The notes under the pieces were generated by a model, which was not told the origin of the DNA, did no database searches, and saw only the letters and a program-made list of their open reading frames with translations. From Ruminococcus sp. (GTDB lineage: Bacteria; Bacillota; Clostridia; Oscillospirales; Ruminococcaceae), in contig JAFXRI010000071.1 in the NCBI GenBank assembly GCA_017526445.1, positions 1-34,707 of the forward strand: 34,707 nucleotides of DNA. Direction: 5' to 3'. Positions 8,323-16,278 of this stretch are shown here, in pieces (positions within the stretch are counted from its first letter, which is position 1; each line of letters opens with the position of its first letter). A program made the translations under genes and the position numbers.

Positions 8323-9093
8323 ATGAGTGAAAACAAAGAGAAAAAGCTTTCCACGGTGCTGGGATTCGTCCTGCTGACCGATGCCAATCTTGACTGGCCC
8401 CGCTTCCGCCATAATCTGAAAGAGGACTGGGACATCTCCTTTGGCGATGAGATAAAGGACGGTGCCGTAGTATTCAGCGCTGACGGCTTTAACTGCGCCT
8501 GCTCGCTGCTGCCGAACCCGGTGCCCAACAATGAGGCGGTGGAGTGTGCGAAGAACAATATGCTCTGGAAGGATGCCGCAGCCGAGACTGCAAAGCACGC
8601 GGCTCATGTTATGATAGCTGTTATGGGCAGCGAGGATGAGGGCTATGACTCACTTGAAGCCAACAAGCTTTTCTGCAAGCTGGCAAGCGCGATGCTCAAG
8701 CTGAAAAATACCATAGGCATCTACAAGAACCCCACGGTCTTTGAGAAACAGTTCTATATCGATGTGGCGGAGAACCTTAAAAACGGAGATCTGCCGGTGC
8801 CGATAATGCTCCATGTGGGTATGTACCTGAATTCCGACAGCCTGCTGTGCGGGTTCACCTATGGTCTGAGGGCTTTTGGTTTCGAGGAGATCGAGGTCAT
8901 CGGATCCAGGGCACAGCCGCCCCAGCTGTTCAATTTCCTGCTGGCCATCAGCGATTATGTGATCTCGGGGGATGTGGTACTCAGGGACGGTGAGACTGTG
9001 GGCTTTACCGATGAGCAGAAGCTGCCGATCACTCATTCCAAGGCTGTGAGCTTTGACGGCGACAGCCTGAAGATCGGGTTTATGACAGAATAA
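8323..9093 (+). CDS. DUF4261 domain protein
   Basis: The 256-residue soluble protein starts at 8323 behind CGGAGGAAATA; the longer upstream frame would begin inside the preceding terminator. The C-terminal half has the features of DUF4261: HVGMYLNSDSLLCGFTYGL, ALEEIEV-like FEEIEVIGS, FLLAISDYVI, then RDGETVGFTDEQKLPI. No function is established for the family. No catalytic pattern or membrane segment is visible. It stands alone between two terminators. Confidence 0.8.
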   Translation: MSENKEKKLSTVLGFVLLTDANLDWPRFRHNLKEDWDISFGDEIKDGAVVFSADGFNCACSLLPNPVPNNEAVECAKNNMLWKDAAAETAKHAAHVMIAVMGSEDEGYDSLEANKLFCKLASAMLKLKNTIGIYKNPTVFEKQFYIDVAENLKNGDLPVPIMLHVGMYLNSDSLLCGFTYGLRAFGFEEIEVIGSRAQPPQLFNFLLAISDYVISGDVVLRDGETVGFTDEQKLPITHSKAVSFDGDSLKIGFMTE

Positions 9094-9104
9094 TGTATCA
9101 GATG

Positions 9105-9150
9105 CAGGTCTTGCTGCGCCGTGCGCGTGGTAAGACCTACTATTTATTTG
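9105..9150 (+). terminator. Terminator after the DUF4261 gene
   Basis: AGGTCTT (9106-9112) pairs with AAGACCT (9132-9138) around a GC-rich inner hairpin, followed by ACTATTTATTTG. Confidence 0.75.
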
Positions 9151-9185
9151 TGGGAGCATACAGTATATTTTGTGAAAAAAAGACC

Positions 9186-9214
9186 TTGTAAAATCATTGG
9201 ATATGTGATATTAT
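9186..9214 (+). promoter_or_regulatory. Promoter of the small membrane protein gene
   Basis: TTGTAA (9186-9191) and TATTAT (9209-9214) with a 17-bp spacer; TG one base before the -10 box. Confidence 0.75.
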
Positions 9215-9268
9215 TAATATGTGTAATCTCACGGCGGAAATGCCGCAAATGAAATGGAGGACAAGGAT

Positions 9269-9679
9269 ATGCCTATGTATATGGTAACCGACACGGGTGA
9301 AAAGATGCAGAACGTCTATACCCCTCTGTCGCTGACCGTTCACATCATTTTCTGTGTTATAGCTACGGCCCTGTACCTGACACTGTACTACCGCAGAGGA
9401 TCTGTTCACTATCTGCTGCTGATGTTCGCTATCGACGCTACGATCATCACCCAGTACTGGACGACCACACTGTCGATCACTCTGCTCGGTATATCGGAGA
9501 TAGTACTGGTGGGAACGGCGATATTCTTCTATGTGAAGTATTCAAGGAAGCTGAAAGCCGAGAACGCTGCCAAAGAGGCAGCTGCCAAGGAAGCCGAGGA
9601 ACGGGCCAGGGCCGCCGAGAAGGCTGAGTCTGACAAGGATCAGAAGCTGGTCGATAACGCCTTTGATGACGACTTTTGA
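9269..9679 (+). CDS. Small membrane protein with charged coiled-coil tail
   Basis: The 136-residue protein is not recognised. I place the start at 9269 because GGAGG (9256-9260) sits 8 nt before it; the ATG at 9254 would overlap that ribosome site. Three hydrophobic segments (about residues 19-37, 46-62 and 68-88) are followed by an Ala/Lys/Glu heptad-like tail (about 93-125) that should be cytoplasmic and helical, ending in acidic NAFDDDF. Its own promoter precedes it, and the dehydrogenase gene follows after 17 bp, so the two are probably co-transcribed. Confidence 0.75.
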   Translation: MPMYMVTDTGEKMQNVYTPLSLTVHIIFCVIATALYLTLYYRRGSVHYLLLMFAIDATIITQYWTTTLSITLLGISEIVLVGTAIFFYVKYSRKLKAENAAKEAAAKEAEERARAAEKAESDKDQKLVDNAFDDDF

Positions 9680-9696
9680 TAATGGGGAATACTGAT

Positions 9697-10650
9697 ATGA
9701 AGATCGTTATTCTTGACTCGGAGACTGTCTCGCGCAATGACGTGTCGCTTGACAGCATAACTTCCCTTGGCGAGGCGGAGGTCTATGGCTATACCCCTAA
9801 CAGCGAGGTTGCCGGAAGGATCGGCGACGCTGACGCAGTCATATGCAACAAGTGCCTGATAACCCGGGATGTGTTCGACGCCTGCCCGAACCTGAAATAT
9901 GTGGGGCTGTTTGCCACAGGCTACAATAATGTTGATACTGCGGCTGCAAAGGATCACGGCGCTGTGGTCTGCAACGTGCCCAACTATTCCACGGATGCGG
10001 TAGCACAGCATACCTTTGCGCTGATACTCGGATACTACAACAAAACCGCGGAATATACCGCATCTGTCGCAAACGGCGATTGGGTGAACTACAAGCTGTT
10101 TACTTATTTCGGCATACCTACCTATGAGCTTGCAGGCAAGACGCTGGGTATCGTGGGATACGGCGCTATCGGCCGGAAAACGGCGGAGATAGCAAGAGCC
10201 TTCGGGATGAAGACGGTCACTCATACAAGGAGCCCGCAGAAGGTCGCAGACGGTACCCCCTGCCTGAGCCTGGAAGAGCTGCTGGCGGTGAGCGATATAG
10301 TTTCTCTCCACTGCCCGCTGACCTCCGATAACACAAAGATGATAAATGAGCGGACGCTCTCGCTGATGAAGTCCTCCGCTCTGCTGATAAATACGGCCCG
10401 GGGCGGCCTTGTGGACGAGCAGGCACTGGCGGATGCGCTCAACTCCGGGAAGATAGCCGGTGCGGGTATTGATACCCTGACCTTAGAGCCGATGCGTGAG
10501 GACTGTCCTTTGCGCGGGGCTAAGAACTGTTTCATCACTCCCCACGTTGCCTGGGCACCAAGGGAGACCCGGATAAGGCTGCTTGAAAAGGTGGCAGAGA
10601 ACCTGAAAGCCTGGCGGGACGGCAGCCCGATAAACGTGGTGGACCAATAG
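9697..10650 (+). CDS. D-2-hydroxyacid dehydrogenase (NAD-dependent)
   Basis: The 317-residue enzyme belongs to the family of glycerate/hydroxypyruvate reductases, D-lactate dehydrogenase and SerA. It interconverts a D-2-hydroxyacid and a 2-ketoacid. The Rossmann loop is GIVGYGAIGRKTAE. The catalytic triad is Arg235 (TARGGLVDE), Glu264 and His283 (ITPHVAWAPRE). The length rules out the ACT/ASB-bearing SerA. The start at 9697 follows GGGGA; a TTG frame extension upstream overlaps the previous stop. Glycerate dehydrogenase (hprA-like) is the closest guess from the LEPMREDCPL region, but the substrate is unproven. Confidence 0.9.
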   Translation: MKIVILDSETVSRNDVSLDSITSLGEAEVYGYTPNSEVAGRIGDADAVICNKCLITRDVFDACPNLKYVGLFATGYNNVDTAAAKDHGAVVCNVPNYSTDAVAQHTFALILGYYNKTAEYTASVANGDWVNYKLFTYFGIPTYELAGKTLGIVGYGAIGRKTAEIARAFGMKTVTHTRSPQKVADGTPCLSLEELLAVSDIVSLHCPLTSDNTKMINERTLSLMKSSALLINTARGGLVDEQALADALNSGKIAGAGIDTLTLEPMREDCPLRGAKNCFITPHVAWAPRETRIRLLEKVAENLKAWRDGSPINVVDQ

Positions 10651-10660
10651 GAGAGGAGAG

Positions 10661-10990
10661 ATGGATATGGCATCGGGTAAGGGGTATCTTGAATTTGTAC
10701 TTGAACAGCTATCCTGTCCTGAAGATGTATCCTATCGGGCGATGATGGGTGAATACATCCTCTACTTCCGCGGGAAGGTGGTCGGAGGGATATATGACGA
10801 CCGCTTGCTGGTGAAGCCCACCGTATCTGCCGTAAGGCTGATGCCCGAAGCTCCCCGTGAATTGCCCTATGAGGGCGCAAAGGAGATGCTCCTGGTAGAG
10901 AATGTGGATGACAGAGAGTTTCTGAGCGGGCTTTTTGCCGCTGTGGCGGATGACCTGCCGGAGCCAAAAAAGAAGAAAAAACGGGAGTGA
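10661..10990 (+). CDS. TfoX N-terminal domain protein
   Basis: The 109-residue protein consists only of the TfoX/Sxy N-terminal domain: FVLEQLSCPEDVSYRAMMGEY, YFRGKVVGGIYDDRLLVK and LPYEGAKEMLLVENVDD. It ends in a run of lysines. In gammaproteobacteria TfoX regulates competence, but single-domain clostridial versions have no known role. GGAGAGGAG precedes the ATG. It lies 10 bp after the dehydrogenase gene and 4 bp before the Nudix gene, so it is inside an operon. Confidence 0.88.
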   Translation: MDMASGKGYLEFVLEQLSCPEDVSYRAMMGEYILYFRGKVVGGIYDDRLLVKPTVSAVRLMPEAPRELPYEGAKEMLLVENVDDREFLSGLFAAVADDLPEPKKKKKRE

Positions 10991-10994
10991 GCAT

Positions 10995-11516
10995 ATGCCA
11001 GAGATGTTTGATCTTTATGACAAGGATCTCCAGCCGCTGGGAGAGATCTGCGAGCGGGGAGATCCGATACCGAGTGGAAAGTTCCACATAGTGGTGACGG
11101 TACTTCCGGTGAATTTTGAGAATAAAGTGCTTATCACCAAGCGCGCTTTCGGCAAGCCCTACGGCGGTATGTGGGAGATAACCGGCGGTGCAGTCATCGC
11201 GGGGGAGACTCCGTTGCAGGGCGCTGTGAGAGAGCTTCGGGAGGAAACAGGGCTGCGTGCCTTGCCCGAGGCGCTGGAATACCGCGGACAGATCCTTTTC
11301 AGGATGAGCGGTCACAGCCACATCGTGATGTTTTACGCATTCCGTGCGGATTTTCACGAGGATGATATAATCCTGCAGCCGGGAGAGACCGAAGCGGCGA
11401 GATTCGTTTATCCCTCTGAGATAGAACAGATGGCCAAGAACGGGGAATTTCTCTCGTTCGGGTATCAGAGGGCAAAGGCTGTATATCCTGATATATTCGG
11501 AGAAGAAATGCCGTAA
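10995..11516 (+). CDS. Nudix hydrolase
   Basis: The 173-residue protein has a complete Nudix box: GAVIAGE, seven residues, then RELREETGL, which binds the divalent metal. The opening FDLYDKDLQPLGEICERG resembles Nudix proteins of the isopentenyl-diphosphate isomerase-like/MutT group in Firmicutes. The substrate is a nucleoside diphosphate derivative by family rule; which one cannot be told. The start at 10995 follows GGGAGTGAG. It closes the run of genes that begins with the small membrane protein. Confidence 0.9.
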   Translation: MPEMFDLYDKDLQPLGEICERGDPIPSGKFHIVVTVLPVNFENKVLITKRAFGKPYGGMWEITGGAVIAGETPLQGAVRELREETGLRALPEALEYRGQILFRMSGHSHIVMFYAFRADFHEDDIILQPGETEAARFVYPSEIEQMAKNGEFLSFGYQRAKAVYPDIFGEEMP

Positions 11517-11521
11517 AAGGT

Positions 11522-11549
11522 GATCCGCAGCGCCGCTTGCTGCGGGATC
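11522..11549 (+). other. Stem-loop between the Nudix gene and proB
   Basis: GATC-CGCAGC (11522-11531) pairs with GCTGCG-GGATC (11539-11549) around a 7-nt loop. No U tract follows, so it is not a normal terminator; mRNA processing or protection of an end is possible. Confidence 0.5.
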
Positions 11550-11609
11550 TGAGCATATACCCGAGCCGTGCAGGCGGTGAGGGAATAAACAAGAAGGAAA
11601 GTATGACTT

Positions 11610-12386
11610 ATGGAAAGAAAAAGGATAGTAGTAAAGCTTGGCACCTCGACGCTGACGCATAAGACAGGAAAGCTGAACATCAGACGCATCGAGAAGATAG
11701 TAAAGAATCTGGCCGACCTGCATAACGCAGGGAATGAGCTGCTGATCGTTTCCAGCGGAGCAGTCGGGCTCGGGATGGCTAAGCTCAATCTTATGCAGAG
11801 ACCGAAGGAGACTCCCCTGAAGCAGGCCTGCGCCGCTATCGGCCAGTGCGAGCTTATGTATTTCTACGACAAGCTGTTCTCCGATTACAGCCTGAATGTT
11901 GCTCAGGTGCTGCTGACAAAGTATGTTCTGCTGGAGGACAGGCGCATAAACGTCCAGAACGCCCTGGAGGAACTGCTGGCGCACAACGTAATACCCGTCG
12001 TGAACGAGAATGACACGGTGGCTATCGACGAGCTGGAACTTGAGGTAGGCGAAAACGACTCGCTGGCAGCTACGGTGGCAACGCTTGTAAACGCTGATCT
12101 GCTCATTATTATGTCGGATATTGACGGACTGTATGACTCGGATCCAAGGAGCAGCGAGAACGCCAAGCTCATCCCTGTTGTTGACGAGATAACCGATGAG
12201 ATAAGGGAACTTGCGGGAGGTGCCGGCTCAAAGCTGGGTACCGGCGGGATGAGGACCAAGATCGCTGCCGCCGAGATCGCCAACGCCCACGGCATAGATA
12301 TGGTCATAGTAAACGGCAGGAATCCCGATAATCTTTACAACGTGTTGGAAAAGGGCGCAGGAACGTTGTTCAGGGCCAGAAAATAA
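11610..12386 (+). CDS. proB: Glutamate 5-kinase without PUA domain
   Basis: The 258-residue kinase phosphorylates glutamate to glutamyl-5-phosphate, the first step of proline synthesis. Amino-acid kinase motifs are clear: KLGTSTLTHKTG, IVSSGAVGLGM, NENDTVAIDE, SDIDGLYDSDPR and GTGGMRTKIAAA. E. coli ProB has about 367 residues because of a C-terminal PUA domain; this copy stops right after the kinase, a form known in several Firmicutes. AAGGAAAG lies upstream. proA is not next to it, so the pathway is split; L-lactate dehydrogenase follows after 67 bp. Confidence 0.93.
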   Translation: MERKRIVVKLGTSTLTHKTGKLNIRRIEKIVKNLADLHNAGNELLIVSSGAVGLGMAKLNLMQRPKETPLKQACAAIGQCELMYFYDKLFSDYSLNVAQVLLTKYVLLEDRRINVQNALEELLAHNVIPVVNENDTVAIDELELEVGENDSLAATVATLVNADLLIIMSDIDGLYDSDPRSSENAKLIPVVDEITDEIRELAGGAGSKLGTGGMRTKIAAAEIANAHGIDMVIVNGRNPDNLYNVLEKGAGTLFRARK

Positions 12387-12453
12387 ATGCCGGAAGTATG
12401 AGCAAACATAAACAGATCATAATATAAGCAATATGAAAAAAGGAGGAAGATAT

Positions 12454-13407
12454 ATGAACAATGACAGCAGAAAAGTCGTACTTATCGGTACGGGCATGGT
12501 GGGTATGAGCTTTGCTTATTCTCTCGTCAATCAGGGAGGGATATGCAGGGAGCTGGTGCTTATCGACGTGAATAAGGCACGGGCCGACGGTGAAGCTATG
12601 GATCTCAATCACGGACTGGCCTTCGGCAAATCGAATATGAAGATCTATGCCGGGGAGTATTCCGACTGCAAGGATGCGGACATCGTGGTGATCGCGGCAG
12701 GCGTTGCCCAGAAGGAGGGTGAGAGCCGTCTTGATCTGCTGCAGCGCAATGTTGAGGTGTTCAGATCGATAATCACTCCTGTTATAAAGTCCGGCTTTGA
12801 CGGGATATTCCTTGTAGCCACCAACCCCGTGGATATAATGACGAGGGTGACATATGAGCTTTCCCGCTTCGGAGCATCCCGTGTCATCGGAACCGGCACC
12901 TCGCTGGATACCGCAAGGCTCCGCTATCTGCTCGGCGAATACTTCACGGTGGATCCCAAGAACATACACGCCTATGTCATCGGTGAACACGGCGACAGCG
13001 AGTTTGTGCCGCTTTCTCAGGTCATGCTGGCCACCAAGCCGGTGCTCTCGATCCTTTCCGATGACCGGAACAGCTACTGCCTGAAGGATATGGAGCAGAT
13101 CGAGGATCAGGTCCGTACTGCGGCATATAAGATAATTGAGGCAAAGCGTGCCACCTATTACGGTATAGGTATGGCTCTCACCCGTATCGTGAGGGCGATA
13201 CTTGGCGATGAGAACAGTGTTCTGACTGTCTCGGCGAAGATGTGCGGCGAGTACGGTGAGCGCAATGTTTTCATCGGTGTGCCTTCGATCATCGGCCGCA
13301 ACTGTATCAAGGAGATAATCGAGCTTGATCTTACCGAGGATGAGATGAAGAAGTTCCGTGCTTCTGCTGAGGTGCTGAACGATAATTTCAACGGCCTTAA
13401 CCTGTAA
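12454..13407 (+). CDS. ldh: L-lactate dehydrogenase
   Basis: The 317-residue enzyme reduces pyruvate to L-lactate with NADH, regenerating NAD+ in fermentation. The NAD-binding loop is LIGTGMVGMSFAYS. The active-site histidine is His179 in GEHGDSEFVP, and NPVDIMTRVTYELS is conserved. The substrate-specificity loop (AGVAQKEGESRLDL) has Gln before the catalytic loop, as in LDH and unlike malate dehydrogenase, which has Arg there. The start at 12454 follows AAAGGAGGAAG. A bidirectional terminator ends it. Confidence 0.95.
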   Translation: MNNDSRKVVLIGTGMVGMSFAYSLVNQGGICRELVLIDVNKARADGEAMDLNHGLAFGKSNMKIYAGEYSDCKDADIVVIAAGVAQKEGESRLDLLQRNVEVFRSIITPVIKSGFDGIFLVATNPVDIMTRVTYELSRFGASRVIGTGTSLDTARLRYLLGEYFTVDPKNIHAYVIGEHGDSEFVPLSQVMLATKPVLSILSDDRNSYCLKDMEQIEDQVRTAAYKIIEAKRATYYGIGMALTRIVRAILGDENSVLTVSAKMCGEYGERNVFIGVPSIIGRNCIKEIIELDLTEDEMKKFRASAEVLNDNFNGLNL

Positions 13408-13421
13408 GCTCACAAACACAA

Positions 13422-13468
13422 AGCGGGTGCCCCTGCTGCGGCAGGAAAGCACCCGCTGTTTTATTTTT
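13422..13468. terminator. Terminator between ldh and the converging Ecf ATPase gene
   Basis: AGCGGGTGC (13422-13430) pairs with GCACCCGCT (13449-13457), and an inner CCTGC/GCAGG stem extends it; GTTTTATTTTT follows on the plus strand. On the minus strand the tail is TTTGTGTTTG, so it may work both ways. Confidence 0.85.
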
Positions 13469-14330
13469 CATCCGTTTTTTTAAGAAGCAGACCGGCGAGG
13501 GCTTCAACGCACTCGTCTTCTGTGATTATCTCGGTGGAGAGGGGATAGCCCTCTTTTTTCAACTCCCAGATAAGCTCGGTCACCTGGGGAACGTCAAGGC
13601 CGAGGTTCTTCATCGTGTCTACCTGAGAAAAGACTTTCTTTGGAACATTGTCGAGGACTATCTCGCCGCTGTCGATGACGACGATGCGATCGGCCTGGGC
13701 TGCTTCCTCCATATAATGGGTTATCAGTACGATAGTGACGCCGTGCTCGCGGTTGAGCATCCTTATGGTCTTCATTACCTCTTTGCGGCCCTTGGGATCC
13801 AGCATCGCCGTGGGCTCGTCAAGAAGTATGCAGTCCGGCTGCATGGCTATTATCCCGGCGATAGCGACGCGCTGCTTCTGTCCTCCCGAGAGCTTATGGG
13901 GAGCGTGCATACGGTACTCGTACATCCCGACAGTCTTTAGTGCCTCATCCACGCGGCGGCGTATCTCGGCAGGTTCGACTCCCATATTCTCCAAAGCGAA
14001 GGCCACGTCCTCCTCCACTATGGTCGCAACTATCTGGTTGTCGGGGTTCTGGAATACCATACCCACCCGTTGGCGTATGGGCAGCAGGTTGGCTTCCTCG
14101 GCCGTATCCATACCGTCAACGGTCACCTTGCCGCTTTCCGGAAGGTTTATAGCGTTGAAGCACTTGGCAAGAGTGCTCTTGCCCGAGCCGTTATGCCCCA
14201 GCACTGCCACGAACTCGCCCCGCTGTATATCAAGATCGATATGCTTCAGCACTTCGTTTCTGACCGGCGGATCCTCCAGGTCATTTATGTAGGAAAAGCA
14301 CAGATCCTCTGCATGTAAAAATGAACTCAT
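13461..14330 (-). CDS. ecfA1: Energy-coupling factor (ECF) transporter ATPase, EcfA1/CbiO type
   Basis: The 289-residue ATPase should power ECF vitamin or metal uptake together with EcfA2, EcfT and an S component. It has Walker [10 protein letters not shown], the Q loop FQNPDNQ that is typical of Ecf ATPases, the signature LSGGQKQR, Walker B CILLDEP and the switch histidine in [11 protein letters not shown]-terminal extension (about residues 240-289) fits EcfA proteins. AAGGGGATCGGG precedes the ATG. In most Firmicutes ecfA1, ecfA2 and ecfT lie together; here the gene stands alone with its own promoter and terminator, so its partners must be elsewhere. Confidence 0.92.
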   Translation of the reverse strand: MSSFLHAEDLCFSYINDLEDPPVRNEVLKHIDLDIQRGEFVAVLGHNGSGKSTLAKCFNAINLPESGKVTVDGMDTAEEANLLPIRQRVGMVFQNPDNQIVATIVEEDVAFALENMGVEPAEIRRRVDEALKTVGMYEYRMHAPHKLSGGQKQRVAIAGIIAMQPDCILLDEPTAMLDPKGRKEVMKTIRMLNREHGVTIVLITHYMEEAAQADRIVVIDSGEIVLDNVPKKVFSQVDTMKNLGLDVPQVTELIWELKKEGYPLSTEIITEDECVEALAGLLLKKTDEK

Positions 14331-14402
14331 TATCCCGATCCCCTTGACAATTCTGTTAACAATCCGATCAGGCAGCTGTCATACAGCCGCTCTGCACATA
14401 TG

Positions 14403-14431
14403 AGTATATCACAAACGGCCTGCTTTGTCAA
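14403..14431 (-). promoter_or_regulatory. Promoter of the ecfA1 gene
   Basis: TTGACA (14431-14426) and TATACT (14408-14403), spacer 17 bp. The -35 box lies in the U-tract region of the terminator of the gene upstream. Confidence 0.8.
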
Positions 14432-14462
14432 ACAAAAGAGGCAGGGGAGCTTCCCTGCCTCT
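14431..14462 (-). terminator. Terminator of the small charged protein gene
   Basis: AGAGGCAGGG (14462-14453) pairs with CCCTGCCTCT (14446-14437), 10 bp with a 6-nt loop, followed on the minus strand by TTTGTTT. Confidence 0.85.
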
Positions 14463-14472
14463 GAAGAGTATA

Positions 14473-14703
14473 TTATTCTCCGTCCTTCTTCTCGTCGTCT
14501 TTTTTCTCTTCATCGTCCTTCTTATCGTCTTTCTTGCCGAACTTATCGCCGATGAAGTCGGTCACCTTGCCGGTCACCATTTCGATATTCTCCTTGGTAG
14601 CCAGCTCCTTGGCCTTATCCTTGACCTCGGAAGGCACCTTGTCGGGTATCTTGTCGATAACGCTGTCCACAGTCTGCTTGATGTCGTCAAAATTAAGATC
14701 CAT
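14473..14703 (-). CDS. Small charged protein of unknown function
   Basis: The 76-residue protein is not recognised. The first 55 residues look helical and amphipathic (DDIKQTVDSVIDKIPDKV), and the tail is an alternating Lys/Asp/Glu run with almost no other residue. CGGAGGTAATC precedes the ATG. A near-consensus promoter and a strong terminator enclose it as a one-gene unit, which supports it being a real, well-expressed gene. A nucleoid, stress or antitoxin-like role would be a guess. Confidence 0.8.
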   Translation of the reverse strand: MDLNFDDIKQTVDSVIDKIPDKVPSEVKDKAKELATKENIEMVTGKVTDFIGDKFGKKDDKKDDEEKKDDEKKDGE

Positions 14704-14731
14704 ATTTGATTACCTCCGTTTTATATTTTGC

Positions 14732-14752
14732 TCCGGCGGATGCGCCGCCGGA
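14732..14752 (-). other. GC-rich leader hairpin of the small charged protein gene
   Basis: CCGGCGG and CCGCCGG pair around ATGCG in the 5' leader, about 20 nt before the ribosome site. There is no U tract, so it is not a terminator in this direction. It may stabilise the message. Confidence 0.5.
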
Positions 14753-14799
14753 TACAGGATATTTACAGCCGGGGGACCTGCACGCGGCCCCGCAATATG

Positions 14800-14828
14800 A
14801 TTATACCATATTTGTCGGCGGGTGTCAA
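14800..14828 (-). promoter_or_regulatory. Promoter of the small charged protein gene
   Basis: TTGACA (14828-14823) and TATAAT (14805-14800), spacer 17 bp: both hexamers match consensus exactly. Confidence 0.88.
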
Positions 14829-14891
14829 TCACTTTTGCGGCCTGATCTCTGCTGAATGTCATTCTTTTTCGCTGACCTGCCGCAGCTGCAT

Positions 14892-14920
14892 TTGACTTTT
14901 TCAGGCGGGTAATGTATAAT
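14892..14920 (+). promoter_or_regulatory. Promoter of the metallophosphoesterase gene
   Basis: TTGACT (14892-14897) and TATAAT (14915-14920), spacer 17 bp. Because the -10 box overlaps the ATG at 14919, the protein must start further down, at 14964. Confidence 0.85.
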
Positions 14921-14963
14921 GTATAGAGTGTTTACCGCTTATGGTCTTATACTGAGGTGCTGT

Positions 14964-16169
14964 ATGATCTTTTTATTTTTGCTTCCCGGATACCTTATGG
15001 TCAATCTGTATATATCGTTCAGGATCACTTACTGGTTCCGAAATCTTTGGAAAAAGCTGGACAGACGCGGCTTCACCGTTACGGTCAGCGTGCTTTATTT
15101 TGCGCTGGCGCTTTCTCCGATATTCGCGTTCCTGCTGCCGAAGTCCGGATTTTCGATCGCTGTAAGGAGACTGTCGGCTTACTGGATGGGCATAATGCTT
15201 TACTTTGTGTCGATGCTGCTCATAGCGGAGCTCGCAAGGCTTATATTGCTCAGGACGAAATTCAGGAACTCGAAGCTGTTTTCCCGCGCCGGTGCGGTGC
15301 TGGTCGGAGCGGCTGTGTTCGTCAGTGCGGGAGCAGTCTGCCTTTACGGGGCTTATAACGCCCGTCAGATCAAGACAACAAAATATGAGCTCACTGTGGA
15401 AAAGGAGGCGGATGGACTGGATAAGCTCAGGGCAGTCCTTATCGCGGATACTCATATGGGCTATGCCATCGGAAGGGACCATATCCGGGAAATGGTGGAG
15501 AAGATAAATGCTGAGGAGCCGGATATTGTGATCTTCGCAGGGGATATATTCGACAATTCCACTGAGGGACTGGATTATCCGGACGAGACGGCGGAGCTTT
15601 TCAGAAGTATAAAGACCAGGTACGGAGTTTGGGCTACTTACGGCAATCACGATATCGACGAGCAGATACTTATGGGCTTTACCTTCAACTGGTCGGACAG
15701 CCCTCCCAACGACAGCAGAATGCGGAGCTTCTGCGAAAAGGCGGGGATAAATCTGCTTTGTGACGAGACGGTACTGATAGACGGGAAGTTCTATCTCGTG
15801 GGCAGGCGCGACGGGATGAAGCCCGGGACCGACGACGGGAGCAGGCTCTCTCCTGCAGAGCTGACAAAGGACCTCGATCTGAGCAAGCCGGTGTTTTTTA
15901 TCGCTCACGAGCCGGGAGAGCTTCAGGAGACCGCCGATGCGGGAGCTGATATAGATTTCTCCGGCCACACCCATGACGGGCAGCTTTTCCCTCTGACGAT
16001 AATAACGGATATAACCTGGGAGAATGCCTGCGGAGTCATCAGGAAGGATGATATGTATTCCGTGGTGACTTCGGGAGTAGGCGTATTCGGGCCGTTTATG
16101 CGTGTGGGCACCGACGCCGAGATAGTCAGTGCGGACATCCGGTTCAGCGGAAAGGGCTCTGACGATTAG
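14964..16169 (+). CDS. Membrane-anchored metallophosphoesterase
   Basis: The 401-residue protein has four hydrophobic segments in its first 150 residues, then a calcineurin-like phosphoesterase domain. Metal-site motifs appear in order: ADTHMG, FAGDIFDN, YGNHDID, IAHEP and GHTHDGQLFP. This is the YkuE/YaeI-like group, whose better studied members act on lipid phosphates such as UDP-diacylglucosamine or phosphatidate; the substrate here is unknown. The start at 14964 follows TGAGGTG. The GHTHDGQ end of the active site is complete, so the enzyme should be active. It is a single gene. Confidence 0.9.
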   Translation: MIFLFLLPGYLMVNLYISFRITYWFRNLWKKLDRRGFTVTVSVLYFALALSPIFAFLLPKSGFSIAVRRLSAYWMGIMLYFVSMLLIAELARLILLRTKFRNSKLFSRAGAVLVGAAVFVSAGAVCLYGAYNARQIKTTKYELTVEKEADGLDKLRAVLIADTHMGYAIGRDHIREMVEKINAEEPDIVIFAGDIFDNSTEGLDYPDETAELFRSIKTRYGVWATYGNHDIDEQILMGFTFNWSDSPPNDSRMRSFCEKAGINLLCDETVLIDGKFYLVGRRDGMKPGTDDGSRLSPAELTKDLDLSKPVFFIAHEPGELQETADAGADIDFSGHTHDGQLFPLTIITDITWENACGVIRKDDMYSVVTSGVGVFGPFMRVGTDAEIVSADIRFSGKGSDD

Positions 16170-16170
16170 T

Positions 16171-16187
16171 TTGTGCAGGTTGCACAA
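16171..16187. promoter_or_regulatory. Inverted repeat upstream of the Ap4A-type Nudix gene
   Basis: TTGTGCA-GGT-TGCACAA is a perfect 17-bp inverted repeat 26 bp upstream of the -35 box and right after the previous stop codon. No U tract follows. It could be an operator; it resembles but does not match the Rex site TTGTGAA-N4-TTCACAA. Confidence 0.45.
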
Positions 16188-16213
16188 AATTGAGGCATAT
16201 TTCTTTTGGGGTA

Positions 16214-16242
16214 TAGACAAACTCCGTTTGGTGTGATATAAT
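16214..16242 (+). promoter_or_regulatory. Promoter of the Ap4A-type Nudix gene
   Basis: TAGACA (16214-16219) and TATAAT (16237-16242), spacer 17 bp, with TG one base before the -10 box. Confidence 0.8.
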
Positions 16243-16278
16243 GTAGAAGATAAGTAAACTACAGAAAGGAACCTGACA

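Noticed and set aside
10221..11984. 587-codon open frame on the minus strand
   Set aside because: It crosses three well-supported plus-strand genes (dehydrogenase, TfoX-N, Nudix) and part of proB; high GC codon bias leaves few stops on the opposite strand.
16171..16187. Rex operator
   Set aside because: Rex sites read TTGTGAA-N4-TTCACAA; this one has a different half-site end and a 3-bp centre.
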